A stretch of DNA of 64,000 bases from assembly GCF_024494595.1 (NCBI RefSeq), contig NZ_JANHDI010000002.1, forward strand, positions 62,001 through 126,000. Direction: 5' to 3'. Both the position numbers and the translations under genes were made by a program. Positions within the stretch are counted from its first letter, which is position 1, and every line of letters begins with the position of its first letter. The stretch comes from Halobellus rarus (GTDB lineage Archaea; Halobacteriota; Halobacteria; Halobacteriales; Haloferacaceae). Positions 61,454-64,000 of the stretch are shown here, in pieces. Below the pieces are notes generated by a model. The model saw only the letters and a list, made by a program, of their open reading frames with translations. It did not search any database and was not told the DNA's origin.

Positions 61454-62324
61454 ACCTGTCCGTGTATGTCCATTCACTTCACTTTACTGCAGAAATCAGA
61501 ATAAGGTGGTTTAGGCGTTTATCTGCACTCAAAAATAGCACCGGAGAAATAGTTATTCCTGGAATATGAATGTACTATCTCCAGATCTGGATGTAGGAAT
61601 ACAAATAATAGATTATCAAAAGTGTTATGAATAACGTTTGTAACACACGCAGCATCATCGAATCGCGGACTCTGTTTTGCAGGTGGTTGCCGGTTACCGG
61701 CACCGACTATCGGACTGCTCCTTCGAAAAGAGTGGGGCATCTCGTCGAAGCGATTCAGGTCGAAGGAGACTCTTCGCTTCGAATCGGTAAGCCAGCAGTT
61801 GACCGTTTGGATTTCCGAGGAACGGCTGGTCGGTGAAAACGATATCTCGTCTCTGGTCGGTCCCTGGGGACGGGCCGTGTGCCGATGGTGGATGTCGTCC
61901 TGAAACGTCTCAAATCGACTGTTGCTTCGTCGTGAGCTATCGGGATACGATGTCGGGAATCAGGTTGTCGGCAGGGAGCTGAAATTCGTGCGAAACAGTT
62001 GCGAGCGCACCTCTAGGATTCGTGCGTAACGCTCGGCGATTTCTGTGTCTTCGCGCACCCGCCCGGCAACCGCGTGCGGTGGCTGAGCAATCAGTTGTAG
62101 ACACCGCGTAATCTGTCGACGATGAACGGCGGGAGACGCGTTCTGTTGAAGGCGCGCTGACGAAGCTGAGGTTCTTGTTTTCGATTATGTGTCCGCGGTC
62201 GGAGGGCACGCTATGTTTTCAAGCGTGAGGCGAGTTCGTTCGACAGGGAGTCTCCGAGTACGACACTCTGCCCATCGGTGAGGGAGGAATCAGTGACTGG
62301 CGTAACAGACAGTACCGAACGCCG
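61454..62324. other. 870-bp gene-poor stretch, possibly decayed genes
   Basis: No intact gene. Short frames (61627-61836 plus, 61937-62209 minus) give some protein-like segments, for example VAGRVREDTEIAERYARIL on the minus strand, but stops interrupt them. AT-rich near 61510-61640. Remnants of one or two inactive genes seem the best explanation. Confidence 0.4.
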
Positions 62325-62708
62325 TTACGGGGCCGCCTCGGCATCGATGCTCCGCGAAATCACCGCATCGAATAGCGGGTGGAGTGGCTCTGCTCTCACC
62401 AATTCGTTTTCGCGGTCGTACGCGATGAGCTCCGCATCCGCGAGCAACGGGAGGTCCGAATGTACCAACTTGATTCGTACCTTCTTATGATCGTCTGGGG
62501 ATGGATTCCCGTTCGCGTCTTCCCACTCGGTTAGGATATCTGCGAGATGGTCGACGGTGCACTCCGTTTCTTCGCGAAGTACATATAGAAGCCGCCGTCG
62601 GCGCGTCGACGCGAGTCCCTGGTAGATCTTATCGTTGGACAATTGCTGTGGCTTTTCGAGTCGCGTGCTTCGATCGAAGGGGACCGATTCGTCCCGATTG
62701 TCTCCCAT
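62325..62708 (-). CDS. Winged-helix protein of haloarchaeal DUF7344-like type
   Basis: A 127-residue protein with a helix-turn-helix start (NDKIYQGLASTRRRRLLYVLREE), a middle helix (TVDHLADILTEWEDANG) and a wing (VRIKLVHSDLPLLADAELIAYDREN). I recall this as the DUF7344 fold; it is a likely transcription regulator. It lies between the gene-poor region and the MATE gene. Ligand or targets unknown. Confidence 0.78.
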   Translation of the reverse strand: MGDNRDESVPFDRSTRLEKPQQLSNDKIYQGLASTRRRRLLYVLREETECTVDHLADILTEWEDANGNPSPDDHKKVRIKLVHSDLPLLADAELIAYDRENELVRAEPLHPLFDAVISRSIDAEAAP

Positions 62709-62885
62709 TCCGTCTTGTCAGATGAGTATGAAGAATAATAAGTATTACTTCCATTCGATTGTCACCCGACCCATCTGGAGGTCGTTTACCTCCGAATTGC
62801 TAGAACAGGCCGGCGGCGTAATCGGTTCGTTCAGTAAAACTGGTGGTTCCACACAGACACGTATATCTTATATCGCTATATGGAC

Positions 62886-64000
62886 CTAGTCGTCCCCGGT
62901 TATCGTCTCGGCCCCCGGTCGGCCCGGATCGACGACGCCGTCGGTCCACGTTCCGCGCAAGAAGTACGCCCCGGAGAGCACCACGATCAGTACGTTGGCC
63001 GCGGCGATCCCGTACCAGATCCCCGTCGCACCCAGATCGAACCACGTCAGGAGTGCGTACGCGGGCGGGATACGGAGCAAAATGAGGCCCAGGATTCCGA
63101 AGATCATCGCCAGTCTGGTGCTCCCGCTTCCGCGGTAGGCCCCCTGGATGACGTAGAACACGCCGAGGAAGACGTAGGTCGCACCGACGATTCGGAGGTA
63201 CTCGGCCCCGATCGCGACGACGGACGCTGCATCCGTTCCAGTGATGAAGACACCGACGATAGCGGCCGCATTGAGATAGATGACGGCCGAGACGCCGACG
63301 AGAACGGCTGCAACGATGCCTGCACTCGCCAGGACGGCGCGTTTCGCACGTTCGGGTTGTCTGGCACCGAGATTCTGGCCGACTACCGTCTCGGTCCCGC
63401 GGGCGAGCCCGAGCGCCGGCAGAACGACAAGCGAGGTGACGCGTGTTCCGATTCCGTACGCGGCGACCGACTCCGCGCCCGCGAGTGCGACGAGGGCCGT
63501 AATGACTGTCACCCCCAGTGACTGGGTGCTCATCTCGACGCTGGCCGGCGCCCCGATCCGGAAGATTTTCTCGACAGTCTCTCGCGTCGGCAGGAAGTCT
63601 CGCGGGGCGAGGTGGATGCCGACCCGTCCGGAGAGGAGGAGACCGAACGCGATTATCGCGCCGACGCCCCGAGAAGCGATCGTCGCGATCGCGGCACCCT
63701 GTACTCCGAATCCGCCGAACCCCGTCGACGCGTAGAGCTTCGCTTGGAGCGCCGCGAGGCCCGACACCTCGAACAGGAGGTTGTCCTGAAATCCCAATAT
63801 GAGGAACGGGTCGATGACGACGTTGAGGACGACGCCGAGCAGCATCAGATACAGCGGTGTCCTCGTGTCGCCCCAGCCCTGGAGTAACGACTGAAAGATG
63901 AAGAAGCCGAACACGAAGGGGATGCCCAGAAACATCGTTCGGGTATAGGTCACGGAGAGGTCGAAAACGACAGTTTCGGGAGTCGCACCGATCAATTGGA
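62886..64000 (-). CDS. MATE family efflux transporter (partial)
   Basis: At least 370 residues are visible; the N-terminal part lies beyond the window end. The sequence has about nine hydrophobic helices with MATE-like segments: GFFIFQSLLQGWGDTRTPLYLML, GAPASVEMSTQSLG, AYGIGTRVTSL, GLARGTETVVGQNLGA and FYVIQGAYRGSGSTR. Family members export drugs or metabolites in exchange for Na+ or H+. The C-terminal end GRPGAETITGDD is complete (stop at 62886). The methionine near 63995 is internal, since the visible part starts with helix 4 or 5. Confidence 0.9.
   Translation of the reverse strand, partial: QLIGATPETVVFDLSVTYTRTMFLGIPFVFGFFIFQSLLQGWGDTRTPLYLMLLGVVLNVVIDPFLILGFQDNLLFEVSGLAALQAKLYASTGFGGFGVQGAAIATIASRGVGAIIAFGLLLSGRVGIHLAPRDFLPTRETVEKIFRIGAPASVEMSTQSLGVTVITALVALAGAESVAAYGIGTRVTSLVVLPALGLARGTETVVGQNLGARQPERAKRAVLASAGIVAAVLVGVSAVIYLNAAAIVGVFITGTDAASVVAIGAEYLRIVGATYVFLGVFYVIQGAYRGSGSTRLAMIFGILGLILLRIPPAYALLTWFDLGATGIWYGIAAANVLIVVLSGAYFLRGTWTDGVVDPGRPGAETITGDD

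Noticed and set aside
1-64000. Many long open frames on the opposite strand of GC-rich genes (for example 1861-3072, 15475-16653, 27469-28983, 42293-43678)
   Set aside because: They are shadows of real genes caused by high GC in third codon positions; their products are Arg/Val/Asp-rich with no domains.

Overview
The window is chromosomal DNA from a haloarchaeon (class Halobacteria). The evidence is the strongly GC-rich, acidic coding sequence and an archaeal gene set: a KH-domain metallo-beta-lactamase FttA/aCPSF1, archaeal SBDS, DUF371 and DUF373 proteins, korAB, TFB-like and HalX proteins, and a halorhodopsin. Leaderless promoters are common. Gene content resembles the Haloferax/Halorubrum side of the class, but I cannot name a genus.

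Layout. 1-13.4 kb is housekeeping: proS (partial), fttA, mgsA, a MacB-like ABC exporter with a CARDB-type surface protein, a VOC protein, endonuclease III, DUF371, a coiled-coil protein and a DUF373 membrane protein. 13.5-22.1 kb holds an aldo/keto reductase, a transducer (MCP), a geranylgeranyl-reductase-like flavoprotein, korAB and a flavin oxidoreductase. 22.2-26.8 kb is a translationally coupled nosL-nosD-nosF-nosY operon with no nosZ beside it, divergent from acetyl-CoA synthetase. 28.9-31.2 kb is an AT-richer islet of two orphan genes, bounded by inverted copies of a structured repeat that sits directly behind gene stops; a third relative lies behind korB. 31.2-36.5 kb carries a GNAT protein, a protein with DSPYxG repeats, a glycosyltransferase, a riboflavin-pathway reductase, thioredoxin, SBDS and FUN14. 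36.6-41.7 kb is a sensory block: halorhodopsin, a divergent Lrp-type regulator, then a three-gene operon of PAS histidine kinase, HalX response regulator and RecA/KaiC-like protein. 41.8-47.4 kb has tRNA-Lys with a nearby partial copy, a TrkA_N-DHH fusion, UspA, a PiT phosphate permease and an NhaP-type antiporter fused to TrkA domains.

47,728-58,800 is an integrated element of about 11 kb. It is bounded by a perfect 60-bp direct repeat: one copy is the 3' part of the intact tRNA-Leu(TAG) at 58,742-58,824, the other is a displaced tRNA fragment at 47,728. A tyrosine integrase lies just inside, next to the intact tRNA. The element carries a helicase-like replication protein, small zinc and winged-helix proteins, and a potassium-uptake cargo: an AsnC-HTH/RCK_C regulator, UspA, TrkA, a broken TrkH and an intact TrkH. 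Several other proteins outside the element also carry TrkA-type domains, so ion homeostasis is a theme of 42-54 kb.

58.9-64.0 kb returns to chromosomal genes: a minimal TFB-like cyclin protein, archaeal phosphopantetheine adenylyltransferase, a second tyrosine recombinase coupled to a small DNA-binding-type protein, a gene-poor probably decayed stretch, a winged-helix protein and a MATE transporter cut by the window end.
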